Origin: Fasciola hepatica
Taxonomy: Eukaryota; Platyhelminthes; Trematoda; Plagiorchiida; Fasciolidae
Reading direction: 5' to 3'
Assembly (NCBI GenBank): GCA_948099385.1
Contig: CANUEZ040000140.1
Coordinates: forward strand, 4,402,001-4,466,000
Length of the DNA stretch: 64,000 bases
Each line of letters starts with the position of its first letter. Within the stretch, counting starts at the first letter, position 1. This document shows, in pieces, positions 35,590 through 47,129 of this stretch. The position numbers were made by a program, and so were the translations under genes. Below the pieces are notes generated by a model. The model saw only the letters and a program-made list of their open reading frames with translations, was not told the origin of the DNA and made no database searches.

Positions 35590-35900
35590 CTTTTGGTAGA
35601 TACTTTCTGGAAGCAATGAAGACTTGAGAACATTGTCTTGTTACAAGAAAAACAGACGTTGAAAATGAATGGAGACCTCGAACCAGGCAACTTGCCTCTT
35701 GTGGATACTAAGTGTTCGCACAAAAATCAGTAGTGAGTTAAGTACTCCCTGGAAAGGATGGGCTGTCGAGGGAGAGGATAATTCGTACTGTCCATAAGTT
35801 TTTAAAACAGGATGTGCGTAAGCTGTGTTTGCTGGATGGGAGGTTCGGTTAGAATTCTCTACGTTTACTGTACACATATGATGTTTATTGGTATCTGTCA
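35590..35900 (+). pseudogene. BEL1 C-terminal domain remnant
   Basis: Frames near 35590-35890 recall the BEL DUF5641 tail: FGRYFLEAMKT, TPWKGWAVEGEDN where RGxWPLGRV is expected, and VRLEFSTFTVH. Weak but in the right place after the integrase. Confidence 0.45.
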
Positions 35901-35929
35901 CCTGTTATATTTTCCTTGGCGTTGCTTTT

Positions 35930-38900
35930 ATAGTTAACATTTAGTATATGAATTTATTTCCGTATTTGTGTTGTTACGTTTTCCGTGGCATTTATTAGCG
36001 AAGGTCAGACATGCATTCTTTTATTCGCATTAGTAGCGGAGCTCGTAAGGTAGATGTTTAATTAAAATAGTTATAAGCGCTAAAGCTTTGACGGCCAGTT
36101 CCACAACCGGTCACGCCTGTCCTCACAACACCAGATGTTTGTTGCTTGTTGGTTTGCCAGTCGATTGAATTCAAGCCGTCCACACTGCCTTGGTAGCGCT
36201 TCATGCAGTGGTCCATCGGCTAATGGGTTAGATAAATTCTTGTTCACCATTTGACCAGTATCATCTGATTTGGTGTGAATTTATCTTTCGGGAGCTTCAA
36301 CAGAATGGGTGTAGGTTGAATGCATGGTGAAGCCGTCGGTCCCGTCCACCTAGCTGCAGGAGTGCCCACCGTGTACCTCGTTACCAAGGTGGGTGAACAA
36401 AGGAAAAAATCGACTGGACCTTGTGTTGCAGATATCACCGGTGTGATATACCGTGGGGTAGCACGCTTATAAAAAAAACAGTCACCCTTTGAGCACGAGC
36501 CGGTAAGTGGGAAACTCGGCTCCTCGACATGACTGATTTTTCTCTTGTAACAGTTTCACGGTGCGGAAAGATGACCAGATAAGCCGCCTCTACGTTGTAC
36601 AGTATGCCAACAAACGAAGCTCAAAGAAACTTATGGACATTAACGGCGAACTGTTTGACTACTCCTTGACGTTACAGTTGTTGTTTACCGTAGTTTATTC
36701 ATCAACATATGAAAACTCAATTCATTTGCCTTCTGATCTTTGGCTGGAAATTTCTGATGAAGTTTGTCTTAATGTTGCATAAGTGTACAAGCTATTGGAT
36801 GAAAAGTATGCCACTCAGGCTATTAGAGTTTCCATTCCACATTTTATAGGCAACAATTCCTTAACTGTAGCGGGTGTTGGGTAAAATTCATTGGGATTTC
36901 CTGGGTTAAGGGTTACGGCCGCTGACTCGTTGTAGCAGATGGCATATGGAAAAGCTCACTAAATTCAGTTGGCTCATCGAGAATAGCCATTTCTCCTTCA
37001 TCTTGACTTGTTGTTTAATTGCTTCAGTTTTACCTAGTGTTTGTGAACTTGAACAAAATTTTGGTTCCTGGTCGTTCCCCAAGTAGCACAATAATCAACG
37101 CGGTGGGGCGAACTTTGGGCTAAAATGACTCCTGACATGTGTCTTGAAAGCTTGCATAGAAGTTCATTTAAATTTCATAAGGAATATAATAGTACGAGTA
37201 CCACAATATTTATTATTATATATCTGAGCTACAAAAACATCACATTTCGTTTTACTGAATGCCCGTGTGACCAGGTGGAGCCACACTGGTTTTCTCAATT
37301 CTTTGCTGATTCGATCCACCGTTCGGTTTTACTGTGGAGAAAAGTGAACCATCCCTCACAGAGTTAACTAAAGCGCATTTTTACAGTTTATTTTCACTCT
37401 GGTATATTATTACCTCTCCGTACATGTTATTCCGTCTATATATACGCTTATGCATGTGTGCATACATGTATATCCTTGGACATTGAGGTTGTCGTTTTGT
37501 AGTGTTTTTCTTTTGTGAAATTAGAGCGATATTGAGCCCCAATCGCCAGTTAACGTTGGTAAGTCATCTTCAGATTCTGGGAATCGGATTACTCCGTTTT
37601 GCCTAAAGAGACAAAGAGAGAGAGATTTTCGAGGCGCAAGAAAGTCCTCAGTTCAAAATTCCTCATTTGTGGCGAGTCGACATTATGAAAGCACCGGCTC
37701 CGTGACCTAAGTCACGGTCGACAGGAATGCTGAGAAAAACCATATGTAGTCAAACTTTTCTTCAGTCTTAGTTCATAATAGATACAGTTACTCCTGGTGT
37801 CCATGTTGTTGAAATAGAGCCACAAGAGTTGGGATAGCAGCAGATTTAGGGTCTGTGGATCTTCTAAGCAGCCGTCTATTCACTACCAGCGTATCAAAGT
37901 CGATCATCCATGCAGGTTAGTTTATTCGTATTATTTTTTTTATATAGTCCGTCGAGAAAAACAGCTTAAAAGAACCGTGTGTGCCCAAACCAACATGGAA
38001 TCTCTTTTACAGTCCTAGTTCGATGATTTTATAACCACGAGGCAGCATCGTGATATGTAGCACGCCCTGAGCTATAATTTACCAGGTATTTCGCGTTACC
38101 CAAGGACAATATCTCTCAGCCCGGTTGTGAGATGAAGCTTTGGGCTTCCCTTATGAATCGTATTTGAGAAAACCCAAGTCGTTCATCAACAGACCCGCAA
38201 GACCAGCAGAATAAATATACCGGAGAATTTACGAAGTCAGTCACATGCGTTCCGAGAGGAGAGTATCGTTGCTCTGGATGGTATTTCACTCCCGTTCGTG
38301 CCATACACATTCATCCTGTGTTCTGTATGTTTTTTCCCCTCCACTATGCAACCAGATTAAAATATCATCCTCAGCAAGACCTCCGCAACAATTCCTAATT
38401 GACCGATAGTATATCTTTTCAATGGTTTAATGTTTTAAGTAATTTTTTCTCACGCCTTGCCGTTAAATCTTCTGTCCTTTTATGACGTACTATTGAACTC
38501 ATTCACTGAAACCATTCATGCAATCACTTGCAAATGTGCATCGCTTTCCAATAACTCCTATGACAACACTGTTCCCGTTTCGCCTACGTTTGCATAAGTT
38601 TATATTTTTCTCCATCACTTTTCTAGACGATTTATGTATCTTTGAGTGTGACCACAGACGGCACCCATTGGGCCCGGAGTGGCTTTACCCGGCTGCTGGT
38701 TTGGAAGTGCTCAACGAAAAGCCTTTTAAAAAACACAAGCTCATTGTTACTGTCAAAGGCAATTCAAGGAAATTCGTTGACTCTGACTAAACTCCAGACA
38801 CTGTTCGTTCCATCCAAAGTTGCTCAGAAGAACAGGAGTCTGTCGCTGAATGACAAAGCACTGGTCTATCAAAGCTAGAAATCAAGGCAAGGCAAGACTA

Positions 38901-39360
38901 GAACGGAGATACGTAAATTATCATTTCCTTCAAAAGAAATCTCAAGCTGCTTTTTCTCTTAGAATTATTTTATTCATTTCGTGTAATCAACACCTCTTTT
39001 AGCATTCTGAAGATTAGTAACAATTTATCATAAATCACAACTCTACATGTTCCTCAGTTTTAGTTCACAATTTATTTGATATTTTCCCATTTCGTTGATT
39101 ATAGTTGTTTTGATACACAAATTATCAAATGTAAATCCGTTTTGTTGGAAAGTTTTCAATCACGTTATCCTTGAAACCTACACTCGAAAAGGTTTTGTTG
39201 TCAAACTTTTCCATAAGTTCGATGGTCTCACCTTTCTGCATCTTAGTATTTCAGATTGGCTGACCACGAAACTCAAGAACGATTGACCCCTTCCGAAAAT
39301 TCCGATTGAGGCAGTCTTTGAATTACAAACTTATACTACCTTTCAGTATATCATTTTTAA
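35930..39360. other. Unassigned stretch with two exon-like open frames
   Basis: No transposon domain recognised. 36561-36782 (LPSDLWLEISDEVCLNVA at its end) follows a pyrimidine run and CAG, and 38625-38790 follows a TTTTCTAG acceptor-like site and is open in two frames. Neither protein is recognised, no donor sites or partner exons could be tied to them, and chance is likely. Weak GCCCAA-type repeats occur near 36860-37120. Confidence 0.3.
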
Positions 39361-39371
39361 AATAAACTTAG

Positions 39372-39655
39372 TGATTTTCAGACGTTGTTTCTCTTACCCA
39401 TGATAAATCAGTGATTTCAATCGGAATGATGGATAATGGGCAAACAGACGCAGAAACGGGCAGTTAAGATAGATTGCGAAGGGAAGAGATACCCGTTTCC
39501 AGAAATGCTTTCGAACTTTGAGCTTAACCTAACTCGTTGTCAATGGGGCGCACGCAACGTTGCCCGAAGGTTCTAACGATGTAGTCCAAAGTTAGCCCAA
39601 AGTGAACCAAATCGCGCCTAATTGGGAGCGCTTTGGGCGTGCTACATGGGTTCGT
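39372..39655 (+). repeat. Palindrome-rich dispersed repeat, copy 1
   Basis: Aligns over about 285 bp, at roughly 70 percent by eye, with the reverse complement of 41710-41970. Shared blocks include TCAGTGATTTC, CAAACAGAC, GCAGTTAAGAT and AGAGATACCC. The distal third is full of GCCCAA/TTGGGC words. Confidence 0.75.
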
Positions 39656-39799
39656 TTTCATTGGATCTGTTTCATCCTTACCGTCATCTCGCGATGGAGC
39701 GTAACAAAGTATGAATTGTAAAGTCTAGATTCGTTATTGTTCAATATTTAGAGACCAAGTCAATCACCATGAAGGCTCCAATTCTCAATGGATTTGATT

Positions 39800-39930
39800 C
39801 GTTTAATTTCGTAATTTTCGGGTTTGAAGACTGCGGAAATCCGTTCTTCAGTGCACGTGAATGCTTTTATTCAGAGCTGCCGCGCAATTAGATCGGCTGC
39901 TATGCTTTGAGCATCCGGAGGATTTCGTTG
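39800..39930 (+). repeat. Dispersed repeat, partner of 27430-27560
   Basis: Shares about 75 bp of clear similarity with 27430-27560, upstream of BEL remnant 2. No second LTR was found, so the LTR interpretation is unproven. Confidence 0.4.
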
Positions 39931-40699
39931 CGTCCGTAGGTGACACAGGACTTCATCATCTGTGGACCTTGTACCTATTCATGAATGCACTTTCCGTAAC
40001 TGAAGTGAGGGTTTCATATCGCCCATCTTGAATTTGGAGAGAAATAGCTGGATGCCTTTCTGTTCCGACACCACCTCGGGTTTAATTTTTTTATTACGCA
40101 TAAACTGAATTACGGTATAAGGGTTAAACCCCATAATCACAAGACATATTCTAAAAGTTGTTTGAGGGGGAACTTTCACGTTAGAACCAGTTTATTGATC
40201 CTGCATTTAAAGAGGGAAAAGATGTAAGTGGGAGGGAAGACAGAAAGAGGAAGAGTATTCCATAACTTAAAGGTTCCTCTGCAGTTGGGTAGGCTGAGTA
40301 CGGATGATTCCAAAAACTCAACCAACGGACCGGTAGTGGTACAGCTCCTCTCAGGTCAGAAGGTCAGGCCAGTCCTGGTGTGCTACCAGTACGAGTCAAC
40401 TGACCGAGGGGCCCTGTAGAGATCTGCGCTCTGCTGGATTGCTGGTCCGATGTTACTCTAATAAGAAGACCCTCGGAATGTAATGGGCCTGAGGGCATCT
40501 CATACCCTACTTTCGATTTCGACCGTAAATGGGACGACCACTTGGAATTCGGAAATAATGGAGCTGCAACTGAACTCATTGTTAGGTAGTGGTTTTTTGA
40601 ATATAGAACCAGCCTACTGTGCTGATCGGCTAACTGTTTAAGCTGTTCAATACTGCTTAGACGTGAACGTTTTCTCCTAGCCTTAGCCACTTTTTGTTC

Positions 40700-41705
40700 G
40701 AAAGAGGAATCGGGAAGATTCCAGAGTGCGAATCCTTATAGACGCCCAAGTTCCAGAGGCACACTGAGCACTGGAGCCAAGTTGCGGCAAACGTAAGCAA
40801 CCCTATGCCATTCGGACGTCTTCAGCATGGATTGTTCATGGACGGATAATTCAGAAACCGTCTTTCATGAGAAAGGTAAACCACTCTGAAATGGAAATCG
40901 ATCCCTAAGAGAAACAGACTAATCAACCATGCAACGCTGATTTCTGCGAGAAGGATGGTTTCAAAATGCCCCTTTCGTTAGAAAGTAGACATGCTGTTGA
41001 TTTGGTTCCCGATGTGATAACCATGCTGCACGGGCACTATGAGGTTTCTCTTCCATGGAAGAATCCTGTGATCAGACTCCCAAATAATAATAATGTAGTC
41101 AAAGAGAGATTGAAGGGATTGAGAAAACGGTCTGCGCGTGATCCTGAATTCTTTGGAAGATATTCTACAATAATAGACCAGTATGTGTGAAAGGACAGGC
41201 CCACTTAGTGCCCGATATACAGCTGAGCCTAAGTATTACTTGCCACATCAAGCAGTAACAAACCTTAAGAAGCCTAATAAGTAAGGTAAAGCGTTTGACT
41301 GTGCCACTGAATTCCAAGGAGTCTCTTTAAAGGATCTCTTACCATAGAGACTGAACACGACTGCTGGTCGAGTTGGAGTGCTACTTCGCTTGCAAAAGGT
41401 ATCTAATGCGTTGGCTGTGGACCGTGAAGAAATGTTTATGTAGGCTCGAGTGCCGACAAGAGACAGAGGAGCACTGATATTCTTTTGGTGGGAAAATGGT
41501 CAACTCGGTAATAACTTGGCTGAATATCAATTCAGTGCTCACCCATCTGGTGCCACAACTCCAACATTTTGTGCGAACTTCGTGGTACATCGCACGACAG
41601 ACTACTGGGGAGGACAGAATCAGGATTACGTCTCCAGAACTGTGTCTGATAACTTTAAAGTAGATGACTGTCTTGTATCGTTACCTGATTCAGACCCAAG
41701 CAGTA
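40700..41705 (+). pseudogene. BEL2 peptidase end and RT first half
   Basis: 40725 onward reads ILIDAQVPEAH, QPYAIRTSSAWIVHG and MRKVNHSEMEI, the conserved peptidase-RT linker. 40966-41190 continues LHGHYEVSLPWKN, LKGLRKRSARDPEFF and IIDQYV. 41310 reads FDCATEFQGVSLKDLL. 41450-41705 reads FWWENGQLGNNLAEYQFSAHP, then NFKVDDCLVSLPDSD: the C motif is KVDD instead of YVDD. The remnant is cut off by the inserted repeat. Confidence 0.8.
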
Positions 41706-41709
41706 CACC

Positions 41710-42007
41710 CAAGGCTAGCCCAACTGGGCGCGTGCTGGTCCACTTTGGGTTAACATTGGGCTACGTCATTAGAAACGTTGGGCAGCTCTACCTGCTCTCA
41801 ATTGGGAGCAAGTTGGGCTAGCCTAAAGTTGGAAAAATCGCTAGAAATGGGTATCTCTTATTTTCCTTATCCATCTTAACTGCCTGTATCTTAGTCTGTT
41901 TGCCTGTAACCCACTCTTCCGATCGAAATCACTGACTTATCACTGATAAAAAAACTTTTTTGAAAATCAAACACTTTTAGCCCAGCGTTATTCCAACAGC
42001 GTTGGGC
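41710..42007 (-). repeat. Palindrome-rich dispersed repeat, copy 2
   Basis: Inverted relative to copy 1 and inserted in the BEL2 reverse transcriptase. It is bracketed by GCCCAAC-type ends: GGCTAGCCCAACT at 41713-41725 with its reverse complement at 41811-41823, and TTAGCCCAGCGTT ... AGCGTTGGGC at 41977-42007. It has no coding capacity and resembles a MITE-type or fold-back element. Confidence 0.7.
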
Positions 42008-42039
42008 ACTGTGCAGTTTGGGGATGGGTGAACTACTTC

Positions 42040-42320
42040 CGTTATTTCTTATTTATAACACGCTTGAGCATGAGTGCAGTGGAAGGGGTGTATCCCATAG
42101 CCATGATGGCCAACTGCACAATTAGGGATAACCGGTAACTTAACCTGAGACTTGGAATGGCGAAGAACCACACTGGGTCCCAAAGGGGCAGGTGTGATAA
42201 CTATCCGGACGACAGTGGATGGCTGTCTACCACCAAGGTAACCGGTGGTAGAGGGGATTCGAACCTCGGACCTCCGAGGTGGTAAGCAAACGCTCTAAAC
42301 CACTCGACCGCCACCGGTCA
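42040..42320 (-). mobile_element. tRNA-headed SINE inside BEL2
   Basis: The 72 nt 42315-42244 read on the minus strand resemble a tRNA: acceptor ends GGTGG/CCACC, A-box-like GGCGGTCGAGTGG and a perfect B box GGTTCGAATCC (42265-42255). No proper anticodon stem can be drawn, so it is not a tRNA gene. A unique body of about 200 bp follows, ending near 42045 in GTGTTATAAATAAG. It lies between the palindrome-rich repeat and resumed BEL2 sequence. Confidence 0.7.
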
Positions 42321-42334
42321 ACTGCTGTCACATG

Positions 42335-43440
42335 GTGGCTTTCGGCTTCATAGTTGGATGTATTATCGTAAGGGGGTGCAGGATATTTTGCTGAAATCCG
42401 AGCTGGCGCATCTCACTTTGGAAATCGACGATTACTCGCCAGTACCGAAGAGAACATTGGGATTGGACTGGAACGCCATGGAACACACGTTCCTGTTTTC
42501 ATTTACGATAGGCTGAAAACCTCAAACAAGGCGTGGCTTGTTGTCCATATTGTTGTCGGTGTTCGAATCACTAGGGTTAACTACACCTTCCATTCTGTCA
42601 GGCAAGATGTTATTGCAATCTCTGTGCCGCTTAAATCTTGGTCGAAACGACCCATTTGGAGAAAATCCACTACATTGCTGGAATGAGTGACTTAGGTGTA
42701 TGAAACCACCTTGCGCACCGAAGATTCGGCGTAATGTTCTTAAAGGTGATTCATTGAACGAAGGTATACAGCTACACGTGTTTTGTGACTTTCCTGAAGT
42801 TGGCTATAGGGTGGTGGCGTATTCCAGAATGACTTCAACAAACATTGCCCCTAAAGTACCTACCGTTCTCCAAATCAAGGTTAGCTCCCCTGAAGACAGC
42901 AGCGATCCCACTATTGGAATCAAGCGCAGCAAGACTAGCTGTCTGAATCTCTCAGACTTATATAGAAGAAAGCTGAGACAAATCTGATAAGACTTACTAC
43001 TTACTTACGGACTCTGCTAGAGTTTTGCACTATAGTGTATACATGAGCAACACGTAAACGAGATTCATTATGTACGTTGCAAATGGTTGTCCAAAACTCA
43101 TCTATGGTCTGAACCTTGGAAGTGGCGTCATGTCAGATCGGAGGCTAATTCTGCAGACTTGGCATCGACAGGCGAACCATCACGGAGTGATTTCAGTCTC
43201 TGGGTCAAAGGTCCTCATTTCTCGATGAACGATGAAACCTCATGGCCAACCTGTTCCAAGGTTACTATACCAGCACTGAGAGTGGAGTTGAAGCAGCCTT
43301 CGAGTACATGGACGGATTCACTGTTGGCCAGGTCTTTCAGTTGTTTCACTTGCTGAGATCAGTAGCGTGGCTAACTCCTTTTAAAATATATCGCAGTTAT
43401 GAGATGTAGCTGCGCTGATCTAGGATTGATAACTAGGCTG
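42335..43440 (+). pseudogene. BEL2 RT end and RNase H
   Basis: After the inserts, 42395-42520 reads LTLEIDDYSPVPKRTLGLDW and FLFSFTIG. Broken text follows for the DPLG-type region. 42700-42987 reads QLHVFCDFPEVGYRVVAYSRM, the RNase H start with its Asp. 43087-43356 reads EPWKWRHVRSEANSADLAS and LWVKGPHFSMNDETSWP, the conserved BEL segment after RNase H. Confidence 0.75.
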
Positions 43441-43960
43441 TGAAATTCATCCGATATGGCTAAGGCGGAAGAAATTGTTATTCTCGTTGTGCAAGCCAAG
43501 GCCTATGGCGAAGAAATAAAACCGTTACGAGACGGGAATAATAACTTATGTGCTAATAGATCTCCTATGGAAAGGGTTCTATTGAAACTCAATGGACTGA
43601 CACTAGTGCGTTTCATGCCGAGGAGAGGTACGCCGTTGAAGGTTTTTAGTTATAACGGTACGAACTTTGTTGGAGCTGACAGGAAATTGAAAAACCTAAC
43701 AGGAATCCGGTCTAGTGACAAAATCACTGATAGATTATTGCAGCGGGATGTGCACTGGCACCTCCATGCCCCCGAATGCTAGTCACCGCGGTGGCATATG
43801 GGAGATCATGGTACGTTCGTTTAGAATATGAAGCCACCTGGAGACGACTGAGTTTGAATGTCTGAGTTCATGATCAAAAATTACCGCAGACAAACATAAC
43901 CAATTAGCAGTGAGCTTTAGGCTATTTGTATGTTATTCGATGCCACAGGGCTGTGCTTTG
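43441..43960 (+). pseudogene. BEL2 integrase remnant
   Basis: 43456-43782 carries KAEEIVILVVQAKAYGEEI (N-terminal part). It then jumps to RRGTPLKVFSYNGTNFVGAD, where the second catalytic Asp of SDNGTNF is Tyr, and on to DRLLQRDVHWHLHAPE. After a stop come SHRGG and WEIMVRS. The zinc-finger and first-Asp region is deleted. Confidence 0.75.
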
Positions 43961-43969
43961 TTTCTCTGC

Positions 43970-44383
43970 TTGCAGTAGAGACAATCGGTTTACGCCAATT
44001 GAGAAACACTTTTTTGACTGCTCTGCTTGCATACGGTTGAACGTTTGGCCTCCTTTACCAGTATCGCGTCCGGCGTCACTCCCAAGCGCAAACGTGAAAG
44101 ATATTGTTTCAATACAGACCATCCTTCATCTGTTCCTTCCATTTTTACCGTCTTTAGTCAGGTGTCGGAAATTTTGGCTTGTTACCTGATCCACAGGCCA
44201 TTCTCGGGATCTAGTTAGTACCTGGTATGCGGAGTACTACACTGATGAGTCCTTTGTCTTTCTAATTTTGTTGTGGATCCTCGAGTACAGGTATATCACT
44301 CTGTCAATTTAGGGCGGTATTAACCAAATATTTATAACCAGTTTCTTGCATTTTTCCACTGCGTCGGTTTTCCCACTTTTTGA
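43970..44383. other. Junction between BEL2 and copy A
   Basis: No coding text. This could include the 5' LTR and leader of copy A, but no partner LTR was identified. Contains CTGATGAGTC at 44243 without the rest of a hammerhead. Confidence 0.35.
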
Positions 44384-45230
44384 ATGATTTTAATCCATTG
44401 TACCATTCGCAATATGAGGGACCCCAAGTTTTTCGACGCCGAGGTAAATGCACTTGCAGTTCCCTTAGCATCGTTCATGGAAAGTAACCCTGGTGCTTGG
44501 TTCGCAAAGTTCGACTCAACGTTTGCTCTGCACAATGTGACTATGGAAAGTAGTAGGTTGCACTACGTGGTTGCAGCTCTTCCTCCACACATCGTCGACG
44601 AACAGCAAGATGTGTTGGAATCAGAAGAACCAGTCCCCACGAACGCATCAAAGCAGCAGTCATTAGCTGGATTACTACGTCTGACAAACGGCAAATAGTC
44701 CTTTTTTTGTAGACTCCGAGCTCGAAGCTCGTAGGCTCTCGCCTTTGGTTCAATACACGCGGACTCTTTTAGGAACTACTAAGATCGCTATTGGTCTCCT
44801 GAAAGAGCTTGGGCTCCAAAGTCTTCCCAGCTACATGCGGGTTTTTTTTGCTCCCACGGAGGAAAGTCTCGAAAGGCTTGCCGAGACTGCCGACAAAATT
44901 AGGGAAACCTACGAGCCACAGGTCAGTCAGGCATTTTCCTCACAAACTGGGTCCGTGACTGGCCTTTTTCAGCCAACGCGCACGATCTTGTCAAAAAGGT
45001 AGAGGCACTTAGTGTCTCCTCAGTGGGACACCCAACCCAGGCAGCACCTAACAGACAGAGTCGCCCAAACAGATCTCCCAATAGAAACCGTATAAGAATT
45101 CCAGTTCAGCCAACATCAGCTGAAGCTATTTGTTGGTATCGTCAACGGTATCGTTCAAAGGCGCGTTATAGCACTCCGCCTTGTGACATGGTCCCAGCCA
45201 GCCAGGGAAAGCAGGGCGCCAGTGCGTAGC
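44384..45230 (+). pseudogene. Gag remnant of copy A
   Basis: 44384-44698 matches CsRn1-type capsid: VPLASFMESNPGAWFAKFDS and RLHYVVAALPPHIV. Frames to 45000 add SLPSYMRVFFAPTEESLERL and AETADKIRE. 45120-45200 is the Cys/His region, ICWYRQRYRSKARYSTPPC, in which the His and one Cys of the family's unusual CHCC pattern are replaced. Confidence 0.75.
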
Positions 45231-45284
45231 TGCAACGGAAGCTACTGGCCAGGGCAGTCTCCTATTCTATATAATCGATCATAA

Positions 45285-45590
45285 TTCAGGGACACATTAC
45301 CTGGTAGACACTGGTGCTGGAGTTATTATGCCAGCACCTTCAAGTCAAACTTTGGATAGGTACCCCTCTCTCCAACTTACGTGCCAGTGACAGTACTCCC
45401 ATACAGACTTATGGACAAATTTCAAATACATTGGATTTTAGTCTTCGTCGCACTTTCCGTTGGGTTTTTTGGTTGAAGACCTTCAAAATGCCATACTTGG
45501 TATTGGTTTCCTACATCACTTTGAACTCTTGGTTGATTCTCGCCTCAAACGTCTTGTGGATCATGTCGCCAATCTATTTTTAATACGATT
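45285..45590 (+). pseudogene. Protease remnant of copy A
   Basis: Reads IIDHNSGTHYLVDTGAGV with an intact DTGA motif near 45310. A frameshifted Ile-Leu-Gly region follows near 45490 (AILGIGFLHHFELLVDSRLK). Disrupted by stops. Confidence 0.7.
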
Positions 45591-45779
45591 TCAGTCGACT
45601 CTAACTCGACCAGTCCTGTCGTTCTTTAAATGACCGATTCTCCTTTGTTCAGTGACGTATTAAATGCATATCCAAAAGTGCTGCACCCACTGTCCGTACT
45701 AAATGCCGTAACCAGCTCTGTAGGTCATCATATTAGCACATCAGGCCCTCCGGTTTATGCTAGGGCACTTTGGTTCACA

Positions 45780-46500
45780 CAGGACAAGCCAAAATTCGCC
45801 CCGGCTGAGTTAGAGCACATACTTGAATTGGGTATTACTCGTGCATCAGATAGTCTCTGGGCCTCGTCACCTCATGTTTCCCAAAACGTCAGCTGATTGG
45901 CTACCACGTGGAGACTATAGATTCCTCAATAAAGACACAATCTCAGACAGGTACCTCATCCCACACATTCAGGACATCAACACCCACCTCAATGATGCTC
46001 GTGTTTTCTCCAGAAAAGATCTGGTACATGCTTATCACCAGATTCCTATCGCAGATGAGGACATACCTAAGACGGCGGCAACAACACCCTTTGGTCTTCT
46101 CGAATTCCTTTGAATGTCATTCGGTTGACACAGTGCTGCCATTTTATTGGTCAGATTACCAAAGGTTCCGATTTTTTCGACTACACAGACGATCTTCTAG
46201 TAATTAGTGATTCAGAATGTGCACGCAAGCAACATATACATCAGCTGTTCGAGCCTTTGGTCGCACGTGGTATTGCCAACAATGCGGGCAAAAGTACCTT
46301 CGGCCAAAAATCAGCAGGGATTTTAGACCACATAATCGATGAAAGTGGTATTCGGCCCTTGGAAGAAAAGGTACAAGCCTTTCGTGACTTTTCACCACCT
46401 ACTTCACTAGCCGCCTTTCGTCGTTTCAACGGGATAGTAAGCCAGTACCGGCTTTCCATCACAAACTGTGCTGGCTTGATGCAGCCTTAAACAGACTTAC
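45780..46500 (+). pseudogene. RT remnant of copy A
   Basis: 45823-46113 reads LPRGDYRFLNKDTISDRYLI, HIQDINTHLNDARVFSRKDL and AYHQIPIADEDIPKTAATTP. 46110-46490 reads FFDYTDDLLVISDSE with the C motif YTDD at 46182-46193, then DESGIRPLEEKVQAFRDFSP and the thumb/connection. A frameshift near 46113 separates the halves. Confidence 0.8.
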
Positions 46501-46529
46501 TTCGAGGCGCTAAAGACGGTCCCATAGAA

Positions 46530-47054
46530 TTGCCCGAGGTTGCAAAAACTGCCTTCAATGCAGGTAAAGATGCTTCAGCTCCTGCTACTTCGCTGCTCCA
46601 TTTCAACTCCGGAGCTCAATTCAGTATGGCCACCGATGAATTTGACAAAGCCATTAGCGGCTTGCTACAGCGGTGGTCTACATCACAACGAAAACCACTA
46701 GCCCACTTCTATGGTCGTCTCCTACCAGCCGAGGCTAATTGTTCTGTTTTTAGTCGGGAACTACTTGCCGCTCACAGTACTGTTAGGAGTTCCCGACATG
46801 TTTTCGAAGGCAGACAGTTCTCTATCTTTACCGATAACAAACAATCGACGTATGTGTTTCACAGTCGATCCGATAATCACCCACCACTTGAGTTGTGTCA
46901 CTTAGACTTCGTGGCACAGCCTCCCAGTGATATTCGTCACTTTTCTGGCGCTGACAACGTCGTGACTTATGCTGTTTCTCGGGTAGACGCTATTTCTATC
47001 AGCCACGGGTCATGGTCCTCGAAGCTTTGGCTGCAGCCCAAAGTTCGGAATTAG
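46530..47054 (+). pseudogene. RNase H remnant of copy A
   Basis: One open frame of 174 codons: FSMATDEFDKAISGLLQ (first Asp), QRKPLAHFYGRLLPAEANCS, FSRELLAAHSTVRSSRH (Glu), FSIFTDNKQSTYVFHS (Asp), ending with a HFSGADNVVTYAVSRVD variant of NVVADALSR. Catalytic residues appear kept, but neighbouring parts are broken. Confidence 0.8.
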
Positions 47055-47129
47055 ATTTCACAGACCCAAGCCAGGTCACATCATTTAAACATCATTTAAA
47101 CACTCGGCCACTTCATCGGGCTCTATAAT

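Larger units (their letters stand above)
32040..35900 (+). mobile_element. Decayed BEL/Pao retrotransposon (BEL1)
   Basis: A plus-strand remnant in BEL order: gag with the DUF1759-like region, zinc knuckles, A17-type peptidase, RT, integrase, C-terminal DUF5641-like domain. BEL/Pao elements are established in flukes (for example schistosome Sinbad-type elements). Every domain is frameshifted. RNase H is not clearly visible between about 34.7 and 34.9 kb, suggesting a deletion there. Confidence 0.8.
40700..43960 (+). mobile_element. Decayed BEL/Pao retrotransposon (BEL2)
   Basis: A second BEL remnant: peptidase end, RT, RNase H, integrase, all on the plus strand with stops. It is interrupted at 41706 by the palindrome-rich repeat and a SINE; BEL text resumes near 42340. 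Gag was not recognised, although a possible LTR fragment lies at 39800-39930. More CsRn1-like material follows from 44.4 kb. Confidence 0.8.

Noticed and set aside
36860..37120. Possible third copy of the palindrome-rich repeat
   Set aside because: A few shared words (TTGGGTTAA-like, CATCTTGACT-like) in the right order, but alignment by eye is too poor to call.
42244..42315. tRNA gene on the minus strand
   Set aside because: Acceptor ends and B box fit, but no 5-bp anticodon stem with a 7-base loop can be formed, and a SINE body follows.
44243..44300. CTGATGAGTC with flanking GTACT/AGTAC repeats, resembling a hammerhead ribozyme
   Set aside because: No GAAA follows a stem II and no GTC cleavage triplet is in place; a 10-base match alone can be chance.
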